Source: Candidatus Krumholzibacteriia bacterium
GTDB taxonomy: Bacteria; Krumholzibacteriota; Krumholzibacteriia; LZORAL124-64-63
NCBI GenBank assembly: GCA_030643455.1
Contig: DAOWLV010000004.1
Location: forward strand, 1 to 23,410
Length of the DNA: 23,410 bases
Direction: 5' to 3'
In this document: in pieces, positions 16,078 through 23,410 of the stretch
How the letters are laid out: each line of letters begins with the position of its first letter
Numbering within the stretch: position 1 is the stretch's first letter
Position numbers and translations under genes: made by a program
Notes under the pieces: model-generated
Databases searched by the model: none
What the model saw: only the letters and a program-made list of their open reading frames with translations
What the model was told of the DNA's origin: nothing

Positions 16078-16827
16078 TTGCCCGTCACCATTTTCCAGTC
16101 CCCCATCGAATTCGCCGTCGCCTGCGCGATCCTGGTTGTCGCCCAGCTCGTCTACGTCCTGTTCGGTTTCGGGGCGGGGTTGATCGCCGTCGGCAGCCTG
16201 GCCCTGATCTTTCCCGAGATCAAGGATGTGGTGGTTCTCCTGCTGCTGGTCAATCTGCCGGCGGAGATCCTGGTGGTGATCCAATCCCGGAAGGAGATTC
16301 GCTGGCGGCCCATCGCGGGGCTGGGCACGGGCATCGCCGTCGGAATTCCCCTCGGGGCCTGGATCCTGCGGGGCGGTGATCCCCAAATGGTCCTGACGAT
16401 CCTGGGCGGGTTCCTGGTGCTGGTGGGATTCGTTTTCGTGCGATTGCCTGCCGGTGGCCGGTTCCATCCTCCAGCCTGGGCCGCCCCTCCGACGGGTTTT
16501 CTGTCCGGCCTGCTGACCGGCCTGTTCGGCACCGGCGGACCGCCCCTGATCATCTGGTACCACCTGAGCGCCGGCAACAAGGCTGCCTTCCGGGGCAACC
16601 TGATGACCATCTTCCTGTTGATGACCTTCGTCAGGGTACCCAGCTACACCGTGGGCGGGCTGATCACCGCCCCTCGTCTCTGGTCCACCCTGGCAGTGCT
16701 GCCCGCGGCCCTGTTCGGGGCCTGGCTGGGACATCGTCTTCACATCAAGATATCCGAAAAGACATTCCGGCTGATGGTCAGCATCCTGTTGGCGGTCCTG
16801 GGCGCGATGCTTTTGATCAAGGGCTGA
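16078..16827 (+). CDS. TauE/SafE-family membrane permease
   Basis: About 249 residues with seven to eight hydrophobic helices. FGFGAGLIAVGSLALIFPEI in the first half and GFLSGLLTGLFGTGGPPLIIWY in the second are the two related signature regions of the TauE/SafE (sulfite exporter) family, which moves organosulfur or other anions across the inner membrane; substrate is unknown here. The start is chosen as TTG 16078 because GGAG lies five bases upstream; an in-frame ATG at 16036 would add 14 mostly polar residues but has no SD. The gap after the vWA gene (15985-16077 or to 16035) shows no clear promoter or terminator. The gene ends nine bases from the convergent beta-barrel gene, with no evident terminator between. 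Confidence 0.88.
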   Translation: MPVTIFQSPIEFAVACAILVVAQLVYVLFGFGAGLIAVGSLALIFPEIKDVVVLLLLVNLPAEILVVIQSRKEIRWRPIAGLGTGIAVGIPLGAWILRGGDPQMVLTILGGFLVLVGFVFVRLPAGGRFHPPAWAAPPTGFLSGLLTGLFGTGGPPLIIWYHLSAGNKAAFRGNLMTIFLLMTFVRVPSYTVGGLITAPRLWSTLAVLPAALFGAWLGHRLHIKISEKTFRLMVSILLAVLGAMLLIKG

Positions 16828-16836
16828 CCAGATTCG

Positions 16837-17496
16837 TCAGAAGGTGAATCCCGCCCCTAGCTGGATTGTGGTGAGCTTCGCCCCTTCCTCGGGGACGTGG
16901 ACGCCCTCCGGGGGTGTCTCGGCCTTGGCGGCCAGGGGCTGGGTGTTGTCATGCAGGAGCTGGCCGATGAAGCCCTGGGTGTAGCGGAAATCGACGGTGA
17001 CCGGCCCCACACCCAGGGACACTCCCACATGCCCCACGATGTCGGTGTTCCTGTAGCCCCATTCGATGTTGGCCTGGCCTGGAAAATCCGACCACTCCTC
17101 GGATACCTTCAGGACAATCGAGGTCCCCACATAGATCCGCGGCACAAACCCGAGGTCGGGTACCCGTGCGCCAAGGAAAAACGAAGGCTGCACGCAATGC
17201 AGGGTGACTTTGGCATCGGTGATCGGGAAAATACCCTCCACGGGATCGGAAAAGAAGGTCGGTTGGCTGCCCACCTTCTGCACGTATTCCAGGGCGTAGG
17301 AGACATCGAAGACGCGGCTGGCCAGGGGGATTTCGTTGCCGACGCCCACAAAGAAACCGTCACCCTTGTCCTGCAGTCCCACATCGGACCGGGTCCATCC
17401 TCCGTAGATCTGCACGGCAGGCACCGTCGAAGCGCCCATCAATACGACAACGGTCAAAATACTCGCGACCATGAGGGGGAATCGGAACTTGGTCAT
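16837..17496 (-). CDS. Small secreted beta-barrel-like protein, unknown function
   Basis: A 219-residue protein with a clear signal peptide (MTKFRFP start, hydrophobic run to about residue 22, probable cleavage near STVPA-VQ). The mature part begins IYGGWTRSDVG and alternates short Gly/aromatic strands (GDGFFVGVGNEIPL, RIYVGTSIVLK, HVGVSLGVGPVTVDFRYTQG), ending in Phe (IQLGAGFTF), as in small OmpW- or opacity-type outer-membrane barrels. No specific family is recognised. ATG 17496 has AAAGGA about 12 bases upstream, somewhat far. It follows the FHA-GAF-phosphatase gene by 35 bases on the same strand and is likely the last gene of the kinase operon. Confidence 0.8.
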   Translation of the reverse strand: MTKFRFPLMVASILTVVVLMGASTVPAVQIYGGWTRSDVGLQDKGDGFFVGVGNEIPLASRVFDVSYALEYVQKVGSQPTFFSDPVEGIFPITDAKVTLHCVQPSFFLGARVPDLGFVPRIYVGTSIVLKVSEEWSDFPGQANIEWGYRNTDIVGHVGVSLGVGPVTVDFRYTQGFIGQLLHDNTQPLAAKAETPPEGVHVPEEGAKLTTIQLGAGFTF

Positions 17497-17531
17497 GGCG
17501 AAGGTCGTCCTTTCGCGAGGAGGTGCCTGGA

Positions 17532-19175
17532 TCAGGCGGGATCGCGTCTGAGGATCAGCAGGGTCACGTCGTCACCGATAGGGGCGTCTTTGCGGAAGGC
17601 CTTCAGCTCGTCCTGCAGCTTTTCGAACAGCCCCGTCAGATCGTTTCCTCGTTCGGCGACCAGCAGTTTCTCGAAATTGTCCTCCCCGTATTCTTCGTCG
17701 TCGGTACGCTGGGTTTCGGGAATGCCGTCGCTGTACAGGGTGATCAGGTCGCCGGGCGCCAGTGTCACCTCACCGGTCTTGTAGGTGGATTCCTCGATGA
17801 TGCCCACGGGCATTCCGGTCGGCGCCAGGGTCTCGACCGTTCCATCGGCACGGATCACGAAGGGCGGATTATGCCCGGCGTTCACGTAGGTCACCCTGCC
17901 GGTGGCCGGCTCGAGATAACCCAGGAAAAACGTGGTGAAACGCACCGTGTCGGTGCAGCAGAAGATCTGGTGGTTGAGCTTGGTGATCAGGGGTTGGGGA
18001 TCCCAGTTTTCATCGATCATGAAACGTGTCCAGGACAGGATATGCGACACCAGAAGGGCCGCGCCCAGTCCCTTGCCCACCACGTCGCCGATCAGGAAGG
18101 CGTAGCGGCCGTCCGTCATCTGCTGCGCGTCGTAGAGGTCGCCGCCGACTTCGAAGCAGGGCTCGATCCTGGCGATCAGGTTGTACCCTTCACAGGGTGG
18201 AAGCACCGGGGGAATGATGTTGTCGAGAATGTCGCCGGCGGTTGCCAGCTGGGCGTCCTGACGCCGCTTCTCCTGCTCCAGCACATGGTAGCGGGCATGC
18301 GTGATGGCCACGGCGATCACATTGCCCAGCAGGGTGAATGCCGCCAGCTGGTCCTTCGAGAAACGCTTGCCCGCCCGGGAATCGTCGGCGTAGAGAAGGC
18401 CGATGACGTCCGCGTTGTCGAACAGCGGCACCGCGATGGCCGAGCGGATGCCCTGGGAAACCATGCTCATCATGCCGCCGAAACCGGGATCGTTCAGGGG
18501 GTCGGAAGTCAGAAAGGATTTTTTCTCTTCCAGGACCTGCTTCATCATGGTCCGGCTGAGGGCCAGACTGCCGACTGCCTGCCTGCCATGGACCCGGGAC
18601 GCCTGGGTCACCGGCTCCTCCTGGTCTTCTTCCAGAAGCAGGACAAAAATTCGTTCGGGATTCAACAGGGCCGTTTCCACCAGGTCCAGGATGGGTTCGA
18701 ACATTTCCTCCGGTTCGCGCGGAATCGTCAGCAGGTCGCCGGCCTCGGCCAGGACCCGGAACAGGAGTGATTGCAGATCCCGCTTGTCTTCGCGCTCCTG
18801 GCGCACCTCATCCCAGCTCAACTCGTGGCTCGGAATCATGGTCACCGATTCGTTGAACATGGACATGCCGGCGCTCGGGGATCCTCCCGGGCCCTCGACC
18901 CGGAAGGTGATGTTCGCCACCTCGATCACGTCCCCCGCGCGCAGGGGCATGGCTTCGGCCACCTTGGCACCGTTCAAAAGCGTGCCGTTATGGCTGCCCA
19001 GGTCGCTCACGGTCACCTGTGATCCGTTGACCGATATCTCGGCGTGACGCCTGGAGATGCTGGGCTGGACCAGTTTCAGGGCCGCGTCGTCGGCCCGCCC
19101 GATCAGGTGGGTTCCTTCCACCAGAGGGTGGCGCAGCTCTTCGTTATCTATCGTTCCTACCAGTGTCAGATCCAC
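17532..19175 (-). CDS. FHA-GAF-SpoIIE serine/threonine phosphatase
   Basis: A 547-residue signalling protein. An FHA domain at about residues 20-95 has all phosphothreonine-contacting residues (GR 26-27, S39, R43-H44 in SISRRHAEI, and SHNG 61-64). A GAF domain lies at about 145-300, ending GLLYADDSRAGKRFSKDQLAAFTLL. A short coiled coil leads to a SpoIIE/PP2C phosphatase domain at about 320-545, with EVGGDLYDA, GDVVGKGLGAALLV, NAGHNPP, YSDGIPETQ and DDVTLLIL, so the metal-binding aspartates are intact. The start is GTG 19175 with AAGGA six bases upstream, 13 bases after the kinase frame ends. FHA domains dock on phosphothreonine, so this protein probably reads or reverses phosphorylation by the adjacent kinase (inference). 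Confidence 0.94.
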   Translation of the reverse strand: MDLTLVGTIDNEELRHPLVEGTHLIGRADDAALKLVQPSISRRHAEISVNGSQVTVSDLGSHNGTLLNGAKVAEAMPLRAGDVIEVANITFRVEGPGGSPSAGMSMFNESVTMIPSHELSWDEVRQEREDKRDLQSLLFRVLAEAGDLLTIPREPEEMFEPILDLVETALLNPERIFVLLLEEDQEEPVTQASRVHGRQAVGSLALSRTMMKQVLEEKKSFLTSDPLNDPGFGGMMSMVSQGIRSAIAVPLFDNADVIGLLYADDSRAGKRFSKDQLAAFTLLGNVIAVAITHARYHVLEQEKRRQDAQLATAGDILDNIIPPVLPPCEGYNLIARIEPCFEVGGDLYDAQQMTDGRYAFLIGDVVGKGLGAALLVSHILSWTRFMIDENWDPQPLITKLNHQIFCCTDTVRFTTFFLGYLEPATGRVTYVNAGHNPPFVIRADGTVETLAPTGMPVGIIEESTYKTGEVTLAPGDLITLYSDGIPETQRTDDEEYGEDNFEKLLVAERGNDLTGLFEKLQDELKAFRKDAPIGDDVTLLILRRDPA

Positions 19176-19188
19176 AGTGATCCTTTCA

Positions 19189-19782
19189 TCAATCGTCGCG
19201 ATCGGCGAGCATGCCTCTCCAGCCGGTGATCATGGACAGCCTCGAACTTTCCCGGTTCTGGGCCATCTTCAGGACAATCAGGCTCCCATCGGACCGGTTC
19301 TCACTATAAGTTTTTGAGCCGTCGACTTCCACCCCCTGGGTGATGGTCCTGATCTGGCCGAACCGAAGGCCACCGCCTTCCTGGCTGAGATCCGCGGCCA
19401 GCAGATCACCATTAGGATTCAAATAATACAAACGATCGCCAGCTGTAGCCCAGCTGGGATGACGTCCGCCAGCGGAAGATACCCGCCAGCGGCCGTCCCC
19501 GGGGATGATCGATTCCACAAACACTTCCAGGTTACCGGTTTCATTGGACATGTAGGCCAGCCATCTGCCATCGGGAGAAAAGCTCCCCGCCATCTGGTTG
19601 AAGGTGGTTTCCCGGAAGGTTCGCGGTCCCGTGTCTGCCCCAAGATCAAACAGGCCCAGGTTGAAACTACCCGAGGAATCGATTTCCGTATAACAGATCA
19701 TCGTCCCGTCCGGCGACCAATCGTTCACGTAACAGTCGTTTCCCGATTCGAATACCCGCTCCGCGGAACCGGTGCCGGACAC
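19189..19782 (-). pseudogene. C-terminal propeller part of the Ser/Thr kinase gene, separated by frameshift
   Basis: This frame encodes 197 residues continuing the TolB/PD40 beta-propeller of the upstream kinase: DWSPDGTMICYTE, SFSPDGRWLAYMSNETG, DGRWRVSSAGGRHPSW and DRLYYLNPNGDLLAADL are consecutive blades of the usual kinase-PD40 family. It has no plausible start of its own: the GTG at 19782 lacks an SD and lies mid-blade. If the frame is restored at 19788-19789, the fused protein reads NIYREPVSGTGSAERVFES across the junction. Whether this is a true mutation, programmed shift or sequencing error cannot be told from one sequence. Confidence 0.85.
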
Positions 19783-21902
19783 TGGTTCCGGTAGATATTA
19801 TTTCTGCCGGGGGCATCCGAGGAATAGGCCAGCCATTTGCCGTCGGGCGACCAGATCGGGCGCAATTCCGTTTCGGTGGCGAAGGTGAAGCGGGTCTGCA
19901 GGTTGCGGTCGACTTCCAGGATCCAGATATCGAAGGTGCCTTTCTGGCGATCCGGGAAAGCCAGGGCCACGTGCTCGCCGCTGGGCGAGAATTCCAGCCC
20001 AATGGTCATCAAGGGATCGCCCAGGGATTGGCTGTTGTTCCCATCCCGATCAATCAGGAATATCCGCGAGTTGCCGAATCCGCCGCCGCCCGAAGCAAAT
20101 GCAAGGACGTCTGCATCCACGGCGCTCATCACGCTCAAGTGAGCCGCGGGAATGGCCAGGACCTCATCGCAGACAGGCCGGGCCGGGCCCGTGAAATCGA
20201 GGGTTTCCATGGAAAAGGGCCGCGCCATGAGGATGTTGTCATGCACGGTGAGAATCTGGCCTCCGGCGTAGATCGCGGACGATTGGCAGGGCATCAGGAC
20301 CTTTGAAACGGTTCCATCCACGCTGGCCAGGCGCAGGGAACTGTCCACCCTGCCTGAGCCACCCGAACGATCGACCGCGATGTACAGGAAGTGCCTGCCA
20401 TCGGGCAACCACTGGGGGAAGCGGTGGGAACGGACATCGGTATCACCCCTGAGATCGGTGACCGGCTCCGGTATCCCGCCGTCGGCCGAAACCAGGTTGA
20501 TGGATGCGATATGGTTGGGGGCGAACAGGATGGTCCCGTCCTCACTCCAGCTGCCGCCCTTGCCGTTGTCGGCTTTGCAGATGGTCACCACCGGACCACC
20601 GTTGATATCCACCCTTTCCAGATTTCCGGAGTCGGTAAAAAAGGCCAACGTGCGGCTGTTCGGGGACCAGAAGTGGTAGGCCGCCGTTGTGGTTCCGGCA
20701 ATGAGGCGGGGTTCCATGTCGTCGAGAGCCCGGACGTAGAGCATGTTCTGGCCGCCCGAATCGGTGGCGGTGAAAGCCAGGTAACGACCGTCCGGGGAGA
20801 CCTTGACCGGCCCGGGTGACGACGGGTTCAAATCCAGGCTGAGGGACTCGGGCAGATGGATGGTGGAACGCACCACCGGAGTCGGCGCCGGCTTGGGCCC
20901 CAGGAATCCGGTCACTCCCAGGTAACCAACGGCCAGCAGGAGCACCGCCAGCCCGCCAGTCAATATCCAGGGAAGCCTGCGGCGGGATCCCGAGTATTCC
21001 GGCATCTCGATAGCCGCCAGGGAATCCACCGAAAGACCCAGGACCGAGGTGTTCGAACCCTCCAGTGCCACCCGGGCCTCACCGATATCGCGCAACCGGT
21101 GCTGGGGATCCTTGACCAGACAGCGCTGGCAGATCTGGGCCAGCAGGGCAGGGGTTTCTTCCGGCAGGGCGTCCCAATCGGGCTCCTTGTGCAGGATGGC
21201 CGCCAGGGTGTCGGTTGCCGTTTCCCCCTCGAACAACCGGGTACCGGTCAGCATCTCGTAAAGGATGACCCCGAAGGCCCATATGTCGCTGCGCCGATCG
21301 ACTTCGTAACCGCGCGCTTGCTCCGGACTCATGTAGGCCGGGGTTCCCAGCACCGTGCCCACCCCGGTCAGGGCCTGGGTTATGGTGGCGGTGAAGGCCG
21401 AGCCGGAGCCGCTTTCGCGCGAGGTCTCGGCGGCGAAGGCCCGGGCCAGTCCAAAATCCAGGATCTTGACCTGTCCGTCACCGGCCACCTTGACGTTGGC
21501 TGGTTTGAGGTCGCGATGCACGATGCCGTTCTCGTGGGCGAATTCCAGACCCTTGGCCAGCTGTCGGGTAATCTTCTCGACTTCGTTCAGGGGCAGGGGC
21601 CCGGCCTCGAGCCGTGTGCTGAGATCCTCACCCTGGGCCAGTTCCATGGCCAGGACCGGCTGGCCGTCGACTTCCTCCAGCCCGTAGATGGCCGCGATGT
21701 TCTGGTGCTGCAACGAAGCCAGCACCCGAGCCTCGCGTTCGAACCGGGCCAGGCGGTCCGGATCCTTGGATAGTTCGATGGGCAGGATCTTCAACGCGAC
21801 CTCGCGGCCCAGCTTGGTATCGCGGCCCCTGAAGACCTCGCCCATGCCGCCCCGGCCGATCAGTTCGCTCACTTCGTAGGGGCCGATCACTCGACCGATC
21901 AT
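19725..21902 (-). CDS. PknB-type Ser/Thr protein kinase with transmembrane helix and TolB-like propeller (frameshifted near its C-terminus)
   Basis: The open frame gives 725 residues; with one base restored the gene would run to 19189 and give about 904. The kinase domain is complete: G-loop GRGGMGEVF (16-24), K38 in VALKIL, HRDLKPAN (D131), DFG (149-151), TPAYMSPEQARG and DRRSDIWAFGVILYEMLTG. A transmembrane helix follows at about 311-333, then PD40/TolB-like blades (VSPDGRYLAF, FSPSGEHVALAF, WSPDGKWLAYSSD), likely periplasmic. The last ~20 residues after NNIYR are out of frame and not family-like. ATG 21902 has GGGAG six bases upstream. It phosphorylates proteins on Ser/Thr; the FHA-phosphatase gene 13 bases downstream is its probable partner. 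Confidence 0.93.
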   Translation of the reverse strand: MIGRVIGPYEVSELIGRGGMGEVFRGRDTKLGREVALKILPIELSKDPDRLARFEREARVLASLQHQNIAAIYGLEEVDGQPVLAMELAQGEDLSTRLEAGPLPLNEVEKITRQLAKGLEFAHENGIVHRDLKPANVKVAGDGQVKILDFGLARAFAAETSRESGSGSAFTATITQALTGVGTVLGTPAYMSPEQARGYEVDRRSDIWAFGVILYEMLTGTRLFEGETATDTLAAILHKEPDWDALPEETPALLAQICQRCLVKDPQHRLRDIGEARVALEGSNTSVLGLSVDSLAAIEMPEYSGSRRRLPWILTGGLAVLLLAVGYLGVTGFLGPKPAPTPVVRSTIHLPESLSLDLNPSSPGPVKVSPDGRYLAFTATDSGGQNMLYVRALDDMEPRLIAGTTTAAYHFWSPNSRTLAFFTDSGNLERVDINGGPVVTICKADNGKGGSWSEDGTILFAPNHIASINLVSADGGIPEPVTDLRGDTDVRSHRFPQWLPDGRHFLYIAVDRSGGSGRVDSSLRLASVDGTVSKVLMPCQSSAIYAGGQILTVHDNILMARPFSMETLDFTGPARPVCDEVLAIPAAHLSVMSAVDADVLAFASGGGGFGNSRIFLIDRDGNNSQSLGDPLMTIGLEFSPSGEHVALAFPDRQKGTFDIWILEVDRNLQTRFTFATETELRPIWSPDGKWLAYSSDAPGRNNIYRNQCPAPVPRSGYSNRETTVT
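19788..19789 (-). other. Apparent one-base deletion (frameshift point) in the kinase gene
   Basis: On the minus strand the local sequence is TCTACCGGAACCAGTG. Adding one G to the GG at 19789-19788 joins the two frames without loss of family pattern (IYR, then EPVSGTG). Without it, the kinase frame ends at TGA 19727-19725 in the middle of a propeller blade. Confidence 0.7.
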
Positions 21903-21931
21903 GGCTGGCTCCCGCCTGAATGAGAAAATGG

Positions 21932-21952
21932 GGATTAATCCACTCCATTTTA
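21932..21952 (-). promoter_or_regulatory. Possible kinase promoter -10 with adjacent palindrome
   Basis: On the minus strand TAAAAT (21952-21947) matches a sigma70 -10 box in five of six bases, about 45 bases before the kinase ATG; no good -35 is seen at the right distance. Just downstream, GGATTAATCC (21932-21941) is a perfect 10-base palindrome lying where transcription would start. The 99-base gap also permits read-through from the DUF456 gene. Confidence 0.3.
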
Positions 21953-22001
21953 GCTGGATTTCGGCTCAGCCGCCATCATGCATTCAAAATCAGGGATTTG
22001 C

Positions 22002-22532
22002 TCAGGAATCCGGAACGGAGGCTCTCAGGATGAGGAATACCATCACAAGGGCGATGACGTGTTTGATCAGGATGGCCAGCAGGCGGCCGAGGAAGGCGTG
22101 GCCCCCGATGCGCAGGCTGGGCTCGAGTTTTTCGCGCCTGTAGTATTCACCCAGGACCGCCCCCCCGAAACCGCCCAGAAAGCTGCCCAGGATCGCCCCG
22201 AATACCGGCACCACGCCGTTACCGGCGGCCGCGCCGGCCAATCCACCGGCGAAAGCGCCGATCACACCGGCTTTCGAAGCGCCCTTCTTGGCCACGTAGA
22301 AGGTGCCCACCACGAACTCGATGCCTTCGCCGAGCAGGGCCAGCCCCAGCAGGATGGCCAGCAGTTTCCAGGTGATGGGATCAAAACCGGTGACCAGGGC
22401 GTGGATCAACGCCAGGCCGATGATGATGAAGGTGCCGCCCAGCCCGAGATACACAAACAGCGAGGCGGCGATCAGCAGCAGGGACCACAGGAAAAACCAG
22501 GACCACAGGCCGACCTGCTGCAGGATCTCCAC
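22002..22532 (-). CDS. DUF456 family membrane protein
   Basis: About 176 residues, very hydrophobic, with roughly five transmembrane segments. The Gly/Ala-rich core (GVIGAFAGGLAGAAAGNG, then GAILGSFLGGFGGAVLGE) and the following AFLGRLLAILIKHVIAL match the DUF456 family of unknown function. The start is taken as GTG 22532, one base after the stop of the lipoprotein gene, implying coupling; no SD is visible. The frame is open upstream to a TTG at 22577, but that would overlap the lipoprotein gene and adds a polar segment. The last residues are polar (RASVPDS). Confidence 0.82.
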   Translation of the reverse strand: MEILQQVGLWSWFFLWSLLLIAASLFVYLGLGGTFIIIGLALIHALVTGFDPITWKLLAILLGLALLGEGIEFVVGTFYVAKKGASKAGVIGAFAGGLAGAAAGNGVVPVFGAILGSFLGGFGGAVLGEYYRREKLEPSLRIGGHAFLGRLLAILIKHVIALVMVFLILRASVPDS

Positions 22533-22533
22533 G

Positions 22534-23202
22534 TCAGTGGGCCGCGTGGAAGGATTTTTCCCCTGCCTCCACCGCAAAACCCAGCTTGTTGGCCGTCGGC
22601 GGAAGGGTGCAGTTGTACCGGTCCGGGTTGTAGTCGCACAAGGGGTTGTACGCGTAGTTGAAATCCAGGTCCACCAGGCCCTCGGAATCGATCGTCACGT
22701 CGATATAACGCCCACCGCCGTAAGTGTCCTTCCCGCTGGTTTCATCGTAGAAGGGCAGCCACAGGTAGTCGCCGTCGGCGGTGTCGGCCGGCCCGAATAC
22801 CTCCAGGTTGTACACCTGGCCCTGGTTGGCAAAAGCCAGCTTGCCACGCCGGATGTAAGGCACGACCTGGCCTTTGCGCTTGGTCAGACTCACGGTATCC
22901 GTTCCGGCCTCGGCAATGAAAGACGTCTTGAAGCGCAACTCAGCCTTGGGAAAGTAGTAGTTCAGACCCTCGAAACCTTCGAGATCCCCGGCCGGCAGCG
23001 GCGATGTCTCCGGGCGGGAGAAATCCTCGTTCTTTTCGATGCGCATCTCTACCAGGGCGATTTCCCAGGCTTCGAATTCATCGTGACCCATGGCCAGGGC
23101 GCCAGGAGCATCTTCCTTGTCGCTGCAGCCGATCAACAGGAAGATGGGCAGAACCAGGAGCAGTAGGCCGATTCTCGAAATCTGGGACATGTTTTTCCTC
23201 AT
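22534..23202 (-). CDS. DUF1684 lipoprotein
   Basis: A 222-residue lipoprotein: signal MRKNMSQISRIG followed by a Leu-rich core and lipobox LLIGC (C26). The C-terminal half carries the DUF1684 pattern: WLPFYDETSGKDTYGGGRYID, then VDLDFNYAYNPLCDYNP, NCTLPPTANKL and a terminal AGEK. The family is widespread and its function unknown. ATG 23202 has AAGGA seven bases upstream; ATG 23190 also has AGGA and is an equally possible start. The frame extends to 23262 but would overlap the promoter's -10 box. It is the first gene downstream of the strong promoter at 23250-23278. Confidence 0.9.
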   Translation of the reverse strand: MRKNMSQISRIGLLLLVLPIFLLIGCSDKEDAPGALAMGHDEFEAWEIALVEMRIEKNEDFSRPETSPLPAGDLEGFEGLNYYFPKAELRFKTSFIAEAGTDTVSLTKRKGQVVPYIRRGKLAFANQGQVYNLEVFGPADTADGDYLWLPFYDETSGKDTYGGGRYIDVTIDSEGLVDLDFNYAYNPLCDYNPDRYNCTLPPTANKLGFAVEAGEKSFHAAH

Positions 23203-23249
23203 CTCGGGATCCTTGAGTGTCTGGATTTGTCTGGGGATTTCCAGATACA

Positions 23250-23278
23250 ATAATAGCATCACCGGGTTCCGGTATCAA
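23250..23278 (-). promoter_or_regulatory. Sigma70-type promoter for the DUF1684-DUF456 genes, with palindrome in the spacer
   Basis: On the minus strand TTGATA (23278-23273) and TATTAT (23255-23250) each match five of six consensus bases with an ideal 17-base spacer. The -10 lies 47 bases ahead of the ATG at 23202. The spacer holds ACCGGGTTCCGGT (plus strand 23261-23273), an inverted repeat with 5-base arms, a natural place for a repressor or activator to bind. Confidence 0.65.
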
Positions 23279-23349
23279 AAACTGGTCACATTGTTTACCA
23301 TGGCCGTTCTTTGAACTGGTGATTTTCATTCCATGCCGGCGGGGGGCCC

Positions 23350-23410
23350 TTGAATAAAAACGAACAGACCGCGACCGGAGCCACCGGTGAACATCCGCCC
23401 TTCCTGATCG
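23350..23410 (+). CDS. Possible start of a plus-strand gene cut by the right edge
   Basis: A TTG at 23350 opens a frame that stays open to the end of the window, giving a polar N-terminus (MNKNEQTATGATGEHPPFLI). A G-rich run just upstream (GGGGGG) could serve as SD. Twenty codons are too few to assign a family, and the start could be wrong. Confidence 0.3.
   Translation, partial: MNKNEQTATGATGEHPPFLI

Noticed and set aside
14425..16743. Minus-strand open frame of about 770 codons opposite the vWA and TauE genes
   Set aside because: Composition is that of an antisense shadow; the plus-strand genes have intact motifs and SD sites.
16828..16836. Terminator between convergent TauE and beta-barrel genes
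   Set aside because: Only nine bases lie between the stops and no hairpin plus T-run is visible on either strand.

Overview
The window comes from a GC-rich, Gram-negative bacterium. The Gram-negative call rests on a MltF-like murein transglycosylase lipoprotein, a second lipoprotein, and at least three secreted proteins that look like outer-membrane beta-barrels. The many Ser/Thr kinase, SpoIIE-phosphatase, FHA and vWA genes, and the style of the outer-membrane protein at 11131-12387, suggest an uncultured FCB-type or deltaproteobacteria-like lineage (Krumholzibacteriota/Eisenbacteria-like). That placement is inference only. Coding density is very high and no gene-free stretch exceeds 300 bases; the longest is 8854-9079. 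I see no tRNA, rRNA, CRISPR array, insertion sequence or integrase. Non-ATG starts are common (GTG at 189, 7821, 8853, 11131, 19175, 22532; TTG at 8468 and probably 16078), mostly supported by Shine-Dalgarno (SD) sites or family alignment.

Region 1 (1-8853, all minus strand) reads as one long gene string: DUF503 protein, cyclase-family hydrolase, Ca/Na antiporter, 16S/23S-type pseudouridine synthase, histidine kinase, NTT-like transporter fused to HEAT repeats and a cyclic-nucleotide-binding-like domain, REC-SpoIIE phosphatase, single REC protein, and the start of a secreted porin-like protein that runs off the left edge. From the pseudouridine synthase to the REC protein every junction overlaps by 1-8 bases. 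The central block (kinase, transporter-HEAT-CNB, REC-phosphatase, REC) looks like a dedicated signalling cassette and is the most interesting part of the window.

Region 2 (9080-16827, mostly plus strand) holds the MltF-like transglycosylase, a DUF493 protein on the minus strand, an outer-membrane-like protein of unknown function, a STAS anti-anti-sigma-type protein, an ECF sigma factor overlapping by 4 bases a large membrane vWA/YfbK-type protein that carries a carboxypeptidase-regulatory-like domain and a TonB-plug-like segment, and a TauE/SafE permease.

Region 3 (16837-23202, minus strand) runs from a clear sigma70-type promoter at 23250-23278: DUF1684 lipoprotein, DUF456 membrane protein, a PknB-type Ser/Thr kinase with a C-terminal TolB-like propeller that is split by an apparent one-base frameshift, an FHA-GAF-SpoIIE phosphatase, and a small secreted beta-barrel-like protein. 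The kinase and the phosphatase with a phosphothreonine-binding FHA domain form a plausible write/read/erase set. A possible plus-strand gene starts at the right edge (23350).
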